The position numbers were made by a program, and so were the translations under genes. The notes beneath the pieces are model-generated. The model was not told the origin of the DNA and searched no databases. It saw only the letters and a program-made list of their open reading frames with translations. Of a stretch of 64,000 nt of DNA, positions 7,350 to 16,735 are shown in pieces (positions within the stretch are counted from its first letter, which is position 1; every line of letters begins with the position of its first letter). Origin of the DNA: Arthrobacter sp. StoSoilB5 (lineage in GTDB: Bacteria; Actinomycetota; Actinomycetes; Actinomycetales; Micrococcaceae); the NCBI RefSeq assembly GCF_019977235.1, contig NZ_AP024646.1, positions 5,235,526 to 5,299,525 on the forward strand, given 5' to 3'.

Positions 7350-8765
7350 TTACGACGCCGGACCGGAACCCAACGTCACAGGCTCGGCATCCGTGTCACC
7401 CACCGGAGCGGACGGGGTGCCGCGCTTGCGATACCGGAACACACCGATGGCGACGACAACCGCAGCCAGGGCCAGCGAGAGGAAAAGCGATTCGCGCGTG
7501 GATTCAAGTATCACCATGCCGATGATGAGCGCGACGATGCTTCCAATCGCGATCCACGTGAGGTACGGGAAGAACCACATCTTGAGGTCGAGGTCCTTGG
7601 CGGCGGTGCCCATTCGGCGGCGGAGGATGAGCTGTGAGCTGGCGATGACCAGCCACACGAACAAAGCGATGGCGCCAGAGGTGTTGACGAGGAACAGGAA
7701 CACGGTGTCCGGTGCCACGTAGTTCAGGCCAACGGTGATGAACCCGACCACGGTGGAAGCAAGAACCGCTGCGGCGGGAACGCCACGCTTGGAGATCTTG
7801 GTCCAGGATTTGGGGGCGTCGCCGCGCTGCGAGAGCGAGAACAACATGCGGCTGGCGGTGTAAAGACCGGAGTTCAGGCATGACAGCACCGAGGTGAGGA
7901 CCACGATGTCCATGATGGTGCCGGCGCCCGGGATTCCGTAGAGCTCGATCACGGCGACGTACGGGCTCTTGGCAACTGAAGCGCTGTTCCACGGCAGGAG
8001 CGTGACCACAATGGCAATGGAGCCGATGTAGAAGATCAAGATGCGCCAAACAGTGGACTTCACGGCCTTCTTGACGGCGTCCACGGGGTTTTCGGACTCG
8101 CCCGCGGCGATGGTGGCAATCTCTGCCCCAAAGAACGAGAAGACCACCACGAGGATGCCAGCCAGGACCGCGCCCGGACCGTTGGGCATGAAGCCACCCT
8201 GATCCAGGAGGTTGGCGACGCCAGGCGCGGAAACGCCTGGGATCAAGCCAAGGATCGCGGCAATGCCGGCGAGCAGGAAGATGACGATCGCAGCGACCTT
8301 AATGGACGCGAACCAGAATTCGAACTCACCGTAGGACTTCACAGAGCCTAGGTTCGTCAATGTCAGGAGCACCATGAGCACCAGCGCCCAAACCCACTGA
8401 TCGACGCCCGGAACCCAGCGGTGCATGATGGCAGCGCCTGCTGTGGCTTCGATGCCGAGGACGATGATCCAGAACCAGGCATACAGCCAGCCGATGCTGA
8501 AGCCTGCCCACCGGCCAAGGGCCTTGTCTGCATACGTGGAGAAGGAGCCCGTCTCCGGGTTGGCCGCAGCCATCTCGCCAAGCATCCTCATGACGAGGAT
8601 AACCACCAGTCCAGCGGCCAAGTAGGCGACGAGGATGCCCGGGCCAGCCTGTTGGATAGCGGCGCCGGAGCCCACAAACAGCCCAGCACCAATCACGCCG
8701 GCGATAGCGATCATGGAGAGGTGTCGTGGCTTCAGGGACTTTGAAAGTTGTTGGTCAGCGTGCAT
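7350..8765 (-). CDS. Amino acid permease (APC/AAT family, GabP-like)
   Basis: 471 aa, twelve predicted membrane segments. The N-terminus LKPRHLSMIAIAGVIGAGLFVGSG and EMAAANPETGSFSTYADKALGRWAGFSIGWLYAWFW are typical of AAT-family proton-coupled amino acid importers, with closest resemblance to gamma-aminobutyrate permeases. ESENPVDAVKKAVKSTVWRILIFY is a further family mark. The ATG at 8765 follows a 240-bp AT-rich promoter region. Substrate is inference. Confidence 0.9.
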   Translation of the reverse strand: MHADQQLSKSLKPRHLSMIAIAGVIGAGLFVGSGAAIQQAGPGILVAYLAAGLVVILVMRMLGEMAAANPETGSFSTYADKALGRWAGFSIGWLYAWFWIIVLGIEATAGAAIMHRWVPGVDQWVWALVLMVLLTLTNLGSVKSYGEFEFWFASIKVAAIVIFLLAGIAAILGLIPGVSAPGVANLLDQGGFMPNGPGAVLAGILVVVFSFFGAEIATIAAGESENPVDAVKKAVKSTVWRILIFYIGSIAIVVTLLPWNSASVAKSPYVAVIELYGIPGAGTIMDIVVLTSVLSCLNSGLYTASRMLFSLSQRGDAPKSWTKISKRGVPAAAVLASTVVGFITVGLNYVAPDTVFLFLVNTSGAIALFVWLVIASSQLILRRRMGTAAKDLDLKMWFFPYLTWIAIGSIVALIIGMVILESTRESLFLSLALAAVVVAIGVFRYRKRGTPSAPVGDTDAEPVTLGSGPAS

Positions 8766-9006
8766 GGGTCGGCGCCGTCCTTAGTGTCTTTGGAGAGGGC
8801 CCGGGTTGATGTGCAGCGGGCCACATGGCTTTCCCACACTAGCCATCCGCGCAGGGCAAAATCTTGTGCGGAAGTACATTTTGCCGTGCTCAAAAAAGGA
8901 AGCATGCACAAAAAGTATGATTATAAGCATCCAAAGTTTCCTATAGAAAACTTTGGAAACGCCCCTGAAATGACTCTTTGAGGCCTTGTCGGCGTGCCTC
9001 GGAAAA

Positions 9007-10314
9007 TCAGGCGTCGGTTCGGTAGAACAGCTCCGCCACAGAAGCCAAACGGAGCGGGTCCTCGACACCACACAACTCCCGTGCCGAATGCATGGACAGC
9101 AGGGGGATGCCGACATCGACTGTCCTTATCCCCAGCCGCGTCGCGGTCAGTGGACCGATGGTGGAACCGCACGGAAGGTCATTGTTGGAGACATATTCCT
9201 GGTACGGCACATTTACTTCCCCGCACAGCCGCGCCCACAGCGCAGCTCCCGTCGCGTCGGTGGCGTAGCGCTGGTTGGCGTTGATCTTCAATAGCGGCCC
9301 ACCGTTGAGTACGGGACGATTTACGGGATCATGCCTCTCGGCGTAGTTCGGGTGGACGGCGTGGCCGGCATCCGCAGAAACACAGAACGACGCCGCCAGG
9401 GACTGCCGCCGTTGGCTCACCGAGGCGCCAAGACCATCGGAGATACGAGTCAGAACGTCCTCAAGGATGGGCCCGCAAGCACCGGAGCGCGAGTTGGAAC
9501 CGATCTCTTCATGGTCGAAGGCGGCGAGGACAGCGATGGGGCCATCTTTCGGCCCTGCTTTCGCATGCTCGATCAACGCCATCAGGCCAGCGTGCGTGGA
9601 GGAAAGGTTGTCCAAGCGGCCGGAGGCGAAGAACTCACCCTTGGCGCCGAAAACCGCAGGTGCCTGCGTGTCCGCCACCACGACGTCGTAACCCCCGATG
9701 TCTGCAGGATCAACGGTGATGCCCTCGAGTCGCTCGGCAAGCAGGCCCAAAAGGTCGTCGTTGGCGGGATCACCGAGCCCGAAAACAGGATTCATGTGCT
9801 GCTGCTTGGACAGGAGGAGGCCGTTGTCATTGACCCCGCGATCCAAGTGGATGGCCAATTGCGGGAAGCGCAGGAGCGGGCCTGTGGCTGTCAGGTGCTG
9901 GGTTCCGTCGCGTAACACCAAGCGCCCCGCCAGTTGCAGCTCGCGGTCCAACCAGGAGTTGAGGAGCGGCCCGCCGTACACCTCGACGCCGGCCTGCAGC
10001 CACCCGAACCTGCCTGTGGTGGGCTTTGGCTTCAGTTTGAAAGAAGGGGAGTCCGTGTGGGCACCCAGGATGTTGAAGCCCGTGGTTGGTCCGGCACTTT
10101 CGGGAATGACCCACGCGATCAGGGCGCCATCGCGGATGACATAGAACTTACCCGCGCCACCTTCCCACGGCTGCAGTTCATCCAGTGCGGTGAAGCCGGC
10201 GCCATCAAGCCGCCTGCCAGCCTCGTGCACTGCATGGAAGCTGGACGGCGAAGCCGAAACGTACGCGCCGAGGTCCTGGATGTGGTCAACTGCTGCGGGG
10301 GCATTCGAAGGCAT
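9007..10314 (-). CDS. apeB: M18 family aminopeptidase
   Basis: 435 aa. Typical order of M18 metallopeptidases: ILGAHTDSPSFKLKP (zinc-ligand His and the following Asp), VEVYGGPLLNSWLDRELQLAGRL (bridging Asp), AAFDHEEIGSNSRSGA (catalytic Glu pair), and the C-terminal MHSARELCGVED (His ligand). A cytosolic aminopeptidase releasing N-terminal, often acidic, residues from peptides. Transcribed on its own, 37 bp past the end of the dioxygenase-like gene. Confidence 0.95.
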   Translation of the reverse strand: MPSNAPAAVDHIQDLGAYVSASPSSFHAVHEAGRRLDGAGFTALDELQPWEGGAGKFYVIRDGALIAWVIPESAGPTTGFNILGAHTDSPSFKLKPKPTTGRFGWLQAGVEVYGGPLLNSWLDRELQLAGRLVLRDGTQHLTATGPLLRFPQLAIHLDRGVNDNGLLLSKQQHMNPVFGLGDPANDDLLGLLAERLEGITVDPADIGGYDVVVADTQAPAVFGAKGEFFASGRLDNLSSTHAGLMALIEHAKAGPKDGPIAVLAAFDHEEIGSNSRSGACGPILEDVLTRISDGLGASVSQRRQSLAASFCVSADAGHAVHPNYAERHDPVNRPVLNGGPLLKINANQRYATDATGAALWARLCGEVNVPYQEYVSNNDLPCGSTIGPLTATRLGIRTVDVGIPLLSMHSARELCGVEDPLRLASVAELFYRTDA

Positions 10315-10351
10315 GCCCCCGAGTCTAGCTGCGCTCTTCGATCGCTTTGTG

Positions 10352-11272
10352 TCAGACGGTGACGTTCAGCGCGGCTGTGTAGCCTCCCTGGACCGAGCCA
10401 GACATCGTGGCCAGCTGATATATGCCTCCATCGTCACCAAAGACGTTGTCCCCTGCCAGGGTGCTTTTCGCGAAGTTGCGGGCACTCGACTCATATCCCG
10501 ACGAGCCGTAGACGTCCTTGCACGCGGCCTCAGCCAGGGCGATCTGGGAAACTGCCAACACCTGGCCAGCGGCAGAAGTGTTGCTCATGGATTCAAATAC
10601 CTCAAAGTGAATATGAGGCCATCGACCGCTGTAAGCACCGGGGTAAATGGTGCTGAACGAGACTTGGCCGTTGCTGTCGGCCTCCTGGACGCCGCGCAAA
10701 TAGTTCTCGTTCTTCAGCCCCGAGTCGTATAGGGAATACTTTCCGTTCTGATCGCAGTGCCAGGCATAGACCGCCGCGCCTGCCAGCGGCGAGCAACCGT
10801 TGGCGTTGTCCAGGAGAGTGAGGGTGAAAGTCAGCGGGACGCCTGTCGCCTTTGTTGTGGAGCTTCCGAAACTGGACGTGATGTCCTTTCGAACCACTCC
10901 TGATGCCTCGAGCACATTCGGTCCATTGGAACCGTCGCCGGGATAGGGGCCTAGCGTTTCCTCCGGGATCTCGACTCCGCATTCGGCGAGTGCGCGCGTC
11001 ACGGTACTTGTGGGGGAAGGCGCTCCGGCCGCCGTCGTACTTTCCGTTGCGGTGGCCGTGGCACTGGAAGACGACGACGCCGGGGCAGGGCCGCCTCCCG
11101 CACCCGGCATACAGGCAGCCAGTGCTGCTGCCGTCCCGGCACCGAACAGGACGCCCAACGTGCGTCGGCGGTTCAGGAGCGTGGAGAGGTCGAATTCGAG
11201 GCCGCGATCGTGGTTTGGGTGCGGCTGTTCTGAACCAACAGGTGTCGGCCGGTGCTGTTGAGGGGAAGTCAT
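10352..11272 (-). CDS. Exported intradiol ring-cleavage dioxygenase-like lipoprotein
   Basis: 306 aa from MTSPQQHRPTPVG. The leader has an RRR cluster (NRRRTLGVLFGAG) and a hydrophobic stretch ending LAAC, so it looks like a Tat-exported lipoprotein. A Ser/Ala/Thr-rich linker follows. The C-terminal half is the intradiol dioxygenase fold: ETLGPYPGDGSNG, VRKDI, AAVYAWHCDQNGKYSLYD, FSTIYPGAYSGRWPHIHFEVF, with the HIH pair and Tyr residues expected to bind non-haem Fe(III). Catechol or other aromatic diol cleavage outside the membrane is inferred; no pathway genes adjoin it. Confidence 0.88.
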   Translation of the reverse strand: MTSPQQHRPTPVGSEQPHPNHDRGLEFDLSTLLNRRRTLGVLFGAGTAAALAACMPGAGGGPAPASSSSSATATATESTTAAGAPSPTSTVTRALAECGVEIPEETLGPYPGDGSNGPNVLEASGVVRKDITSSFGSSTTKATGVPLTFTLTLLDNANGCSPLAGAAVYAWHCDQNGKYSLYDSGLKNENYLRGVQEADSNGQVSFSTIYPGAYSGRWPHIHFEVFESMSNTSAAGQVLAVSQIALAEAACKDVYGSSGYESSARNFAKSTLAGDNVFGDDGGIYQLATMSGSVQGGYTAALNVTV

Positions 11273-11455
11273 GCATCCATCAAACGCGCGCCCACTGTGC
11301 CTTGTACATGCTGAATCTGTGGCGCGCCTATGAAAGTGTGGCTCCTCGGTCCATAGCCTCAAGTGTGCAATATAAACATTTTCATATGCTTGTAATGCTC
11401 GTCACGTTGTGCCACCATTGCTCCCAGTAAGCACACCCCAGGAAGGCATTGCCCC

Positions 11456-11902
11456 ATGAACATTGAACTGAAAGCCGTCCGAAAGCTGCGCATCCACTGG
11501 CCCATCCCGCTTGAGACCATGACCCAGCTGGCCAGCGGCGACCTGGACGCCTTGGAGTCCGACGCAGGCATCGCATCGCTACTCCAAGCACTTACCGCAA
11601 CCCCGGAACTGGGCGGCTTCGGAAACTACCACCACGTCTTCGAGTCCTCAGCAGGGTTCGAGGGCTTCACCGTCGCCGAAGGCGCCAACCCGACACTAGG
11701 CAGCGTGGGGCAGAGAACCATCTCGCCAACATTCGTCTTCACCACATACTTCGATGATTCGCTCTCCGACCAGGCGGTTCACCAGCTGGTCCAGCAGATC
11801 GTGGATATCCACCCGTGGGAAGTGCCCGTCATTGAAGTCTCCGGACCACTGAGTGTCTCCAGCAGCGCCCACGCTCCTGCAGTGGAAAGCCGGGTTGCTT
11901 GA
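11456..11902 (+). CDS. NIF3/CutA-like small protein
   Basis: 148 aa starting MNIELKAVRKLRIHWPIP. I do not recognise a named family with certainty. The HPWEVPVIEVSG segment near the C-terminus resembles the HPYEEP-type strand of NIF3 C-terminal and CutA1 domains, suggesting a ferredoxin-like metal- or ligand-binding trimer. Its TGA stop overlaps the ATG of the cyclase gene (TGATG), so the two are translationally coupled and probably act together. Divergent from the dioxygenase gene across a 183-bp promoter region. Confidence 0.6.
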   Translation: MNIELKAVRKLRIHWPIPLETMTQLASGDLDALESDAGIASLLQALTATPELGGFGNYHHVFESSAGFEGFTVAEGANPTLGSVGQRTISPTFVFTTYFDDSLSDQAVHQLVQQIVDIHPWEVPVIEVSGPLSVSSSAHAPAVESRVA

Positions 11903-12640
11903 TGAATTCGCAGTTATGGCAACAGCTCGCGCCCCTGCTCAAAGGCAGGACGTACACCGATCTCACGCATGCGTTCCACCCGGGTCAACCGCGCTTCGCG
12001 GCCTTTCCGGATGAGTCCCGTGAAGCCCTCTTCGACATGGAAAAGGGGGACGGCTTTACTGCCCACAGGTACTCGATAGTCGGGCAATGGGGGACCCATG
12101 TGGATCCGCCGTCGCATTTTGTCCGGGGTGGCCGAACGCTCGACCAGATACCCGTGGAAGAAATGCTCTTGCCCTTGGTTGTTCTGAATATCAGTGACCG
12201 TGTACGCCTCGATGAAGACGCCACCCCCACTCGCCGACATTCTCGCGTGGGAGGAGCGGAACGGCTTCATCCCGGAAGGTTCATTCGTGGCGCTCCGCAC
12301 TGGCTGGAGCCACCGTTGGCCCGATGCCCAAGCAATGGCAAACAGGGACAAAGCCGGCGTCAGCCACACCCCCGGCTGGTCGCAGGAAGTTCTGGAGTAT
12401 CTGATCGAGAACCGAGCCGTGGCTGCCGTGGGCCACGAACAAACGGACACTGATCCCGGCGTCGCCACTTCCCAACAGGACTTCAGCCTGGAAACTTATG
12501 TCCTGGCCCACGACAAATGGCAGATTGAACTTCTTGCCAACCTGGACAACGTGCCCGAGGCAGGCGGCGTCCTGGTGGCTACATGGGCCAAGCCCTTGGA
12601 AGGCAGCGGTTTTCCGGCCAGGGTTTTCGCCATCCACTAG
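11902..12640 (+). pseudogene. Cyclase-family (kynurenine formamidase-like) hydrolase, frameshifted
   Basis: The two halves are in different frames. Frame 1 from 11902 gives the N-terminus with the HAFHPGQPRF and GQWGTHVDPPSHFVRGGRTLDQIP metal-binding segments. A second frame from about 12194 to 12640 continues as PLADILAWEERNGFIPEGSFVALRTGWSHRWP to the end. Removing one C from the five-C run near 12225-12229 joins them cleanly (DATPLADILAWEE). Members hydrolyse cyclic or formyl amides with a metal. Coupled to the upstream small protein. A real disruption or a homopolymer sequencing error are equally possible. Confidence 0.82.
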
Positions 12641-12707
12641 GACCCCCCATCCGGGCCCGCCGTCAGGGCGGGTCCCGGGGCCTTCGGCCAATAGCTAGAA
12701 TCAATCC

Positions 12708-13472
12708 ATGTCAAAGACCTCAAGCATGGGCCGCGGCATGATGGCCATCCTTGCGGTCGGGGCCCGTCACGCGCAAGGATACGACGGCGGGACGGTCGCC
12801 GACGTCGCGGCCGACATGGACAAGGACCGCAGCCAAGTCTCGCGAAGCCTCAAGGGCGCCTTGCAGGAGGGTTTCCTGGCCCGCAGGGATCACAGGAAAT
12901 ACAGCCTGGGTTGGACCATCCTGACGGACGCGCAGCTGGTCACTGAACAACGGCTGAAGACTGACGGTCTAACCGCCCTGGAGGGCCTTGCATCCGAAAC
13001 CAATGAAGCATGCTTTCTTGGCGTGCTCAGCGGAAACAGTACTGTCACCATTGGCGAACAAGTGCCTGCCAGTGCCAACCTTGTTGGATCGTGGCTCGGA
13101 CGTCCTTATCCCGCATATTGCAGCGACGCCGGCCAAGCACTTCTGTGGGATGCCCCGGACGGAGAAATCCGCAGGATCTTCGAGTCTGTTGAGTTCGTGA
13201 AACACGGACCCAATACGCCATCCTCCGTGGAGGATTTCCTGGCGCGGCTCAATGATGCCCGCGCACGGGGATACTCGATCGTGGATGAAGAAGCCGAGCC
13301 GGGACTTTACTCACTGGCCGCCCCCATACGCGACTTCAAGGGGGAGGTTGCCGCAGCCCTTCAGGTTGTTGGACCCAAATCACGGATCGAGCCCCACCGC
13401 GAAACATACGCAACTGCGCTCCACTCCTGGCAGGCATGGCTTGAGTCCATGGTGGGTGGACGGCTTTCATAA
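12708..13472 (+). CDS. IclR-family transcriptional regulator
   Basis: 254 aa. Winged HTH at about 8-70 (DGGTVADVAADMDKDRSQVSRSLKGALQEGFLARRDHRKYSLG), IclR effector domain at about 85-250 (EACFLGVLSGNSTVTIGEQVPAS, YCSDAGQALLWDAPD, ARARGYSIVDEEAEPGLYSLAAPIRD). Follows the cyclase gene on the same strand by 67 bp and converges with a second IclR gene 20 bp away. Likely regulator of the surrounding catabolic or permease genes. Confidence 0.9.
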   Translation: MSKTSSMGRGMMAILAVGARHAQGYDGGTVADVAADMDKDRSQVSRSLKGALQEGFLARRDHRKYSLGWTILTDAQLVTEQRLKTDGLTALEGLASETNEACFLGVLSGNSTVTIGEQVPASANLVGSWLGRPYPAYCSDAGQALLWDAPDGEIRRIFESVEFVKHGPNTPSSVEDFLARLNDARARGYSIVDEEAEPGLYSLAAPIRDFKGEVAAALQVVGPKSRIEPHRETYATALHSWQAWLESMVGGRLS

Positions 13473-13492
13473 CCCCTGAATAGGCCCTGAAC

Positions 13493-14278
13493 CTAAGTAC
13501 CGGATGCGGAACCGAGCCGGTGCGCTGCCGAATGGAGAACTGGGGCCAGCTGGGGCGCCGCCTTCTCAAGATCGGAGCGGGTGCCCAAAACACTGAGCGC
13601 CGCAAGGATGCCGCCCGCGGGATCCCGAACAGGTACGGCCAGTTCCCACACACCGTGCTCGAACTCCTCGGCCGCTAATACAAAACCCTGGGGCCTGTCG
13701 CGCTCCATGAGGGCGGCGACTTCCGCTTCGGAATGGGCTGCAGCGGGCCCGCCAACACCAATGAAGTTGACATCCCTGAGCAGGGCTTCCAGTTCACGCT
13801 GGGAATGGTCCCACAGCAGCGCCCTCCCGGAGCCCGTACACCAAACCGGTGTGACCATTCCGGGCTTCGCGAACCCGCCCAGGACCGAGTTGTTAGTGGA
13901 CGAGCGCAATAACAGAACCCGGACGCCGTCGCGCACTGACAGCCGGGACCTTAGCCCCAAAGATGAGACCAGCTCTTCCAGTTCTGCCCGCGAATCATGG
14001 ACCCAGCCAACATTGAGGGAGGCAGCCAGGCTGAAGAACCGCGGTCCCGCACGGAATGGTCCACGCTCCAGCCGCTCAAGGAGCCCCAAATCGCACAATT
14101 CCTGGGCCAATCGGGAAACCCGGCTCTGCTCCATGTCCAACTCAGCCGCGAGCTGGGATACGCCAAGTAGCTGACGGCCTTGTTTTTCGCGGTCAGTAAC
14201 CAACCGAACGAGACGAAGCCCCTGCGCCAAAGACGACGCCTCCGGTGACAATTCCACGAAACCCGCTCCTTCCACCAA
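13493..14278 (-). CDS. IclR-family transcriptional regulator
   Basis: 261 aa. HTH at about 20-85 (GLRLVRLVTDREKQGRQLLGVSQLAAELDMEQSRVSRLAQELCDLGLLER) and effector domain with VWCTGSGRALLWDHSQRELEALL and RPQGFVLAAEEFEHGVWELAVPVRDPAGG. Clearly related in architecture to the convergent IclR protein at 12708-13472 but not a close copy. It lies downstream of the permease gene, separated by a terminator. Confidence 0.9.
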   Translation of the reverse strand: MVEGAGFVELSPEASSLAQGLRLVRLVTDREKQGRQLLGVSQLAAELDMEQSRVSRLAQELCDLGLLERLERGPFRAGPRFFSLAASLNVGWVHDSRAELEELVSSLGLRSRLSVRDGVRVLLLRSSTNNSVLGGFAKPGMVTPVWCTGSGRALLWDHSQRELEALLRDVNFIGVGGPAAAHSEAEVAALMERDRPQGFVLAAEEFEHGVWELAVPVRDPAGGILAALSVLGTRSDLEKAAPQLAPVLHSAAHRLGSASGT

Positions 14279-14345
14279 GCGCTCACGCCATTCTCACACG
14301 CCCATGTCAGCGGTAAGAATCAGGTCCCTTGGTCGAGACCCTGAA

Positions 14346-14388
14346 GGCTTCACGGGCTGGACTCTCTGAAAGTCCGGCCCGTGAAGCC
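14346..14388 (-). terminator. Terminator of the permease gene
   Basis: An 18-bp stem, GGCTTCACGGGCTGGACT (14346-14363) with AGTCCGGCCCGTGAAGCC (14371-14388), one G-T pair, seven-base loop. It lies between the permease stop (14403) and the IclR start (14278), both leftward. Confidence 0.85.
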
Positions 14389-14402
14389 CTTTGCCTGATT
14401 AA

Positions 14403-15842
14403 TCAGGGGAGTTGCCTAACCGCCGGGCGTCCGTGCCTGAAGTGGAAGTAGATGTAGCAGGCGGCCACGAACGGAATACCGAAGTAGAGAGCAGCAACCT
14501 GATTTGGATCGAACGCGATTCCAACCAGTGAGATCAGGCAAAGAGTGAATGCCAGGATGGGAACCAGCGGGAAGAACGGGGCCTTGTAAGCAAGGTCGGC
14601 CACCTGCCCGCCATTTCGGACGAAGGCCCGGCGGTGGAAGAAGTGTGATGCCGTGATTGACATCCATACACCTACCACCGCGAATCCGGCCACGGAAACG
14701 AGGGCCAGGTACACCGTTTCCGGGGCAACCACGCTGCTGACCAGCGAGGCCAGCCCGCCAATCATGCTGACGGAAAGAGCAACAAGGGGAATCCCGCGCC
14801 GCGTCAATCGCTTGAGGGCTTTTGGCGCGTGTCCCTCATCGGACAGCGAGTAAAGCATGCGTGCACAGGAGAAAAGCCCGCTGTTTCCGGCGGACAACAG
14901 TGCCGTGATGATGACGAAGTTCATGATGTCAGCCGCATAGGGGATGCCCACTGAGGAGAACACCGTGACGAACGGACTCTCATCCAGTCCCACCTGATCG
15001 TAGGGAACAGTCGCTGCGATGACGGCAATGGCACCGACGAAGAAGATCAGGAGGCGGACGACGGTGCTACGCATGGCCTTGGGGATGTTCCGCGCAGGAT
15101 CGGTGGTTTCACCGGCAGCAACGCCGATGAGTTCGGATCCGGAGAAGGCATAGAAGACTGCCAGGGCTGTAACCAGGACTCCGGAGAAGCCGTTGGGAAA
15201 GAGCCCGCCTGAGGTGTTGAAGTTCTCAAAGAGGAACGGATGGTTACCGGATTCCGCGAGCGGCTGGAATCCAAAGAGTGCAGCGCCGCCAAGGACGATC
15301 AGCGCAATGATCGCCCCCACCTTAACGATGGAGAACCAGAATTCAGATTCTCCGAAGAACCGGGAGGATATGGCATTGAATCCGAAAAGGACTGCTGCGA
15401 ATACGACGCACCACACCCAAACTTCGACATCAGGGAACCATCGCTGCATGAGCAGGCCTGACGCTGTGAACTCAGAGCCGATCGCGACGGCCCAGCAAAG
15501 CCAATAGAGCCAAGCCGTGGTGAACCCCGTGGCCGGACCGATGGATCGTGCGGCATAAATGTGGAATGCGCCTGACACCGGGTAGGCGATCGCGAGTTCT
15601 CCAAGGCAGGCCATCACCAGATAGACCACGAATGCGCCCACCAGGTAGGCAATGACGGCGCCGAGAGGGCCTGCCTGGGAAATCGTGTAGCCCGAACTTA
15701 GGAATAAGCCCGATCCGATAACACCTCCCATCGCGATCATGATGAGGTGCCGCGGACCCATCGTACGGCGCAGCCCGGTTTCGGCAGGAGAGGTGGGGGC
15801 GTCAGGTAGATGGTCCAGTTGCAGAGGTGCTGAGGGTTCCAT
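14403..15842 (-). CDS. Amino acid permease (APC/AAT family)
   Basis: 479 aa from MEPSAPLQLDHLPD; this ATG has a GGAG eight bases upstream, unlike longer in-frame starts. Twelve membrane segments. TMGPRHLIMIAMGGVIGSGLFLSSGYTISQAGP, GELAIAYPVSGAFHIYAARSIGPATGFTTAWLYWL and GETTDPARNIPKAMRSTVVRLLIFF are AAT-family marks. Substrate not deducible. The two IclR genes and the cyclase pair next to it suggest uptake of a nitrogenous compound that the cluster degrades. Confidence 0.9.
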   Translation of the reverse strand: MEPSAPLQLDHLPDAPTSPAETGLRRTMGPRHLIMIAMGGVIGSGLFLSSGYTISQAGPLGAVIAYLVGAFVVYLVMACLGELAIAYPVSGAFHIYAARSIGPATGFTTAWLYWLCWAVAIGSEFTASGLLMQRWFPDVEVWVWCVVFAAVLFGFNAISSRFFGESEFWFSIVKVGAIIALIVLGGAALFGFQPLAESGNHPFLFENFNTSGGLFPNGFSGVLVTALAVFYAFSGSELIGVAAGETTDPARNIPKAMRSTVVRLLIFFVGAIAVIAATVPYDQVGLDESPFVTVFSSVGIPYAADIMNFVIITALLSAGNSGLFSCARMLYSLSDEGHAPKALKRLTRRGIPLVALSVSMIGGLASLVSSVVAPETVYLALVSVAGFAVVGVWMSITASHFFHRRAFVRNGGQVADLAYKAPFFPLVPILAFTLCLISLVGIAFDPNQVAALYFGIPFVAACYIYFHFRHGRPAVRQLP

Positions 15843-16039
15843 GTGGTGTCTCCGGTTAATGACAGATGCGAACGGTACGCCTGAGGACATCCGAGCTGAG
15901 GGTGCCAAGGAGGGCGTCTGTAGTGACGAAGGTAACACAGAATCACCGCGCATGGTCATTAAAAACATTTGTTAATGCATATGTTGCACGTTATGTATTC
16001 GCCGGAACCAATGGCGACCCGATGGAAGAAACAGGTCCC

Positions 16040-16735
16040 TCAGTAATCTGGGTTGCTCGGCACAACAAGTCCGGTCTCGTACGCGTACACCACAACCTGC
16101 ACACGATCCCTCAGTTGCAGCTTGCTGAGGATCCGGCGGACATGGGTCTTCACAGTGGCCTCGGAAAGGAAGAACTTGTGGGCTATCTCCGCGTTGGAGA
16201 GCCCTTCGGCGATGGTGGTGAGGATCTCGGTCTCGCGTGGAGTGAGATCGTCCAACAACGGATCGCGGTGTGGGCCGGGAGACTGGCCAGGTACGGCGGT
16301 GCCGCGCACATACGTCTCCAACAGCCTCTGCGTCACCCGGGGAGCCACAACGGCATCCCCGCTGGCCACGAGCCGAACAGCGTGCACCAGTTCCACCGGG
16401 GCAACATCCTTGAGCAGGAAAGCGGAAGCGCCCGCTTGCAGCCCCGAGAAGGCGTATTCGTCCAGGTCAAACGTGGTGAGGATGATGACCCGCGTTTCGG
16501 AGCCGGAGTCCGAAATGCGGCGCGTGGCTTCAATACCATCCATGGTGGGCATACGGACGTCCATAAGCACCACATCCGGCTGCAGCTCCTGAACCTGCCG
16601 GACGGCTTCGTTCCCGTCCGATGCCTCGCCCACCACACGGAAGTTCTCTTCACCTTCAAGGATCAGCCGAAAGCCCATCCTCAGCAGTGGCTGGTCATCC
16701 ACCAGCAGAATCTTGATGACGCCGTTCTCTACCAC
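16040..16735 (-). CDS. NarL/LuxR-family response regulator
   Basis: 231 aa. Receiver domain 1-125 with acidic pocket DDQP, phospho-acceptor Asp near 57 in VVLMDVRMPTMDG, and Lys in LLKDVAP. C-terminal LuxR HTH (about 160-222, LTPRETEILTTIAEGLSNAEIAHKFFLSEATVKTHVRRILSKL). Overlaps the histidine kinase gene by one base, so it is co-translated. Last gene of the four-gene ABC/two-component unit 16040-19835. Confidence 0.95.
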   Translation of the reverse strand: MVENGVIKILLVDDQPLLRMGFRLILEGEENFRVVGEASDGNEAVRQVQELQPDVVLMDVRMPTMDGIEATRRISDSGSETRVIILTTFDLDEYAFSGLQAGASAFLLKDVAPVELVHAVRLVASGDAVVAPRVTQRLLETYVRGTAVPGQSPGPHRDPLLDDLTPRETEILTTIAEGLSNAEIAHKFFLSEATVKTHVRRILSKLQLRDRVQVVVYAYETGLVVPSNPDY

